Assembly (NCBI GenBank): GCA_900321195.1
Contig: ONVG01000083.1
Span: forward strand, 1-6,997
Direction: 5' to 3'
DNA from: an uncultured Eubacteriales bacterium
Lineage (GTDB): Bacteria > Bacillota > Clostridia > Oscillospirales > Acutalibacteraceae
Length of the DNA: 6,997 bases
This document shows, piece after piece, positions 6,896 through 6,997 of this stretch. A program made the position numbers and the translations under genes. The notes below the pieces were generated by a model. It was not told where the DNA came from. It searched no databases and saw only the letters and a list, made by a program, of their open reading frames with translations. How positions within the stretch are numbered: position 1 is the first letter of the stretch; the number at the start of each line of letters is the position of its first letter.

Positions 6896-6997
6896 TTACC
6901 TGAATCCGTGAAACTCAGCAAGCAACAAAGCGCTGCACCAGTCCCAAAAAGGTATTCGCCCAGGCATTGCTTCTGCTGATAGAAAGAAAAAGCTGAC
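6896..6997 (-). other. Unidentified open stretch at the window edge
   Basis: Read on the minus strand, one frame is open from the window edge to TAA at 6898-6896 (33 codons, ending in PFWDWCSALLLAEFHGFR). The other two minus frames are also open over much of this stretch, so openness alone proves nothing. GC is 46 of 97 bases (6901-6997), against 27 % in the adjacent small gene. I do not recognise a family. It may be the 3' end of a gene beyond the window, a repeat element or non-coding. Confidence 0.2.

Noticed and set aside
6905..6980. Promoter for the small minus-strand gene (TTGCTG, 17 bases, TAATAG on the minus strand)
   Set aside because: Each box matches the sigma-A consensus at only about three of six positions, no better than chance.

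Overview
The window reads as chromosomal DNA of a Gram-positive anaerobe of the Clostridia, most likely a Ruminococcus-type (Oscillospiraceae) gut or rumen bacterium. This is inferred from the moderate GC of the main genes (roughly 40-50 % in stretches counted by eye), strong Shine-Dalgarno sites, tightly packed genes, and a Ser/Thr/Glu-rich surface-type beta-helix protein of a kind common in that group. No rRNA, tRNA, CRISPR array, phage gene or insertion sequence was seen.

Bases 1-6432 hold one rightward run of four genes with almost no space between them. The order is: an M13 (neprilysin/PepO) zinc metallopeptidase whose 5' end lies outside the window; a 10-TM, two-FtsX-domain (MacB/Bce-like) ABC permease overlapping it by a few bases; its LolD/MacB-type ATPase 16 bases later; and a right-handed beta-helix protein starting at a TTG inside the last codons of the ATPase gene. 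A strong 17-bp rho-independent terminator at 6445-6498 closes the run. Permease and ATPase together should make a complete transporter (permease dimer plus ATPase dimer). The peptidase and beta-helix protein would be expected outside the membrane, so the cluster looks like an envelope module joining proteolysis, ATP-driven transport and a surface protein. Its substrate cannot be read from the sequence.

Bases 6499-6641 are non-coding and contain an inverted-repeat segment (6559-6619) that can fold in three mutually exclusive ways. Bases 6642-6863, on the minus strand, hold a small two-TM DUF3784-like gene of only about 27 % GC, convergent with the operon. The last ~100 bases return to about 47 % GC and contain no gene I can identify.

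The points most worth a second look are the missing export signal of the beta-helix protein at its abrupt junction with the ATPase gene, the co-translated peptidase/transporter/beta-helix combination, and the competing hairpins downstream of the terminator.
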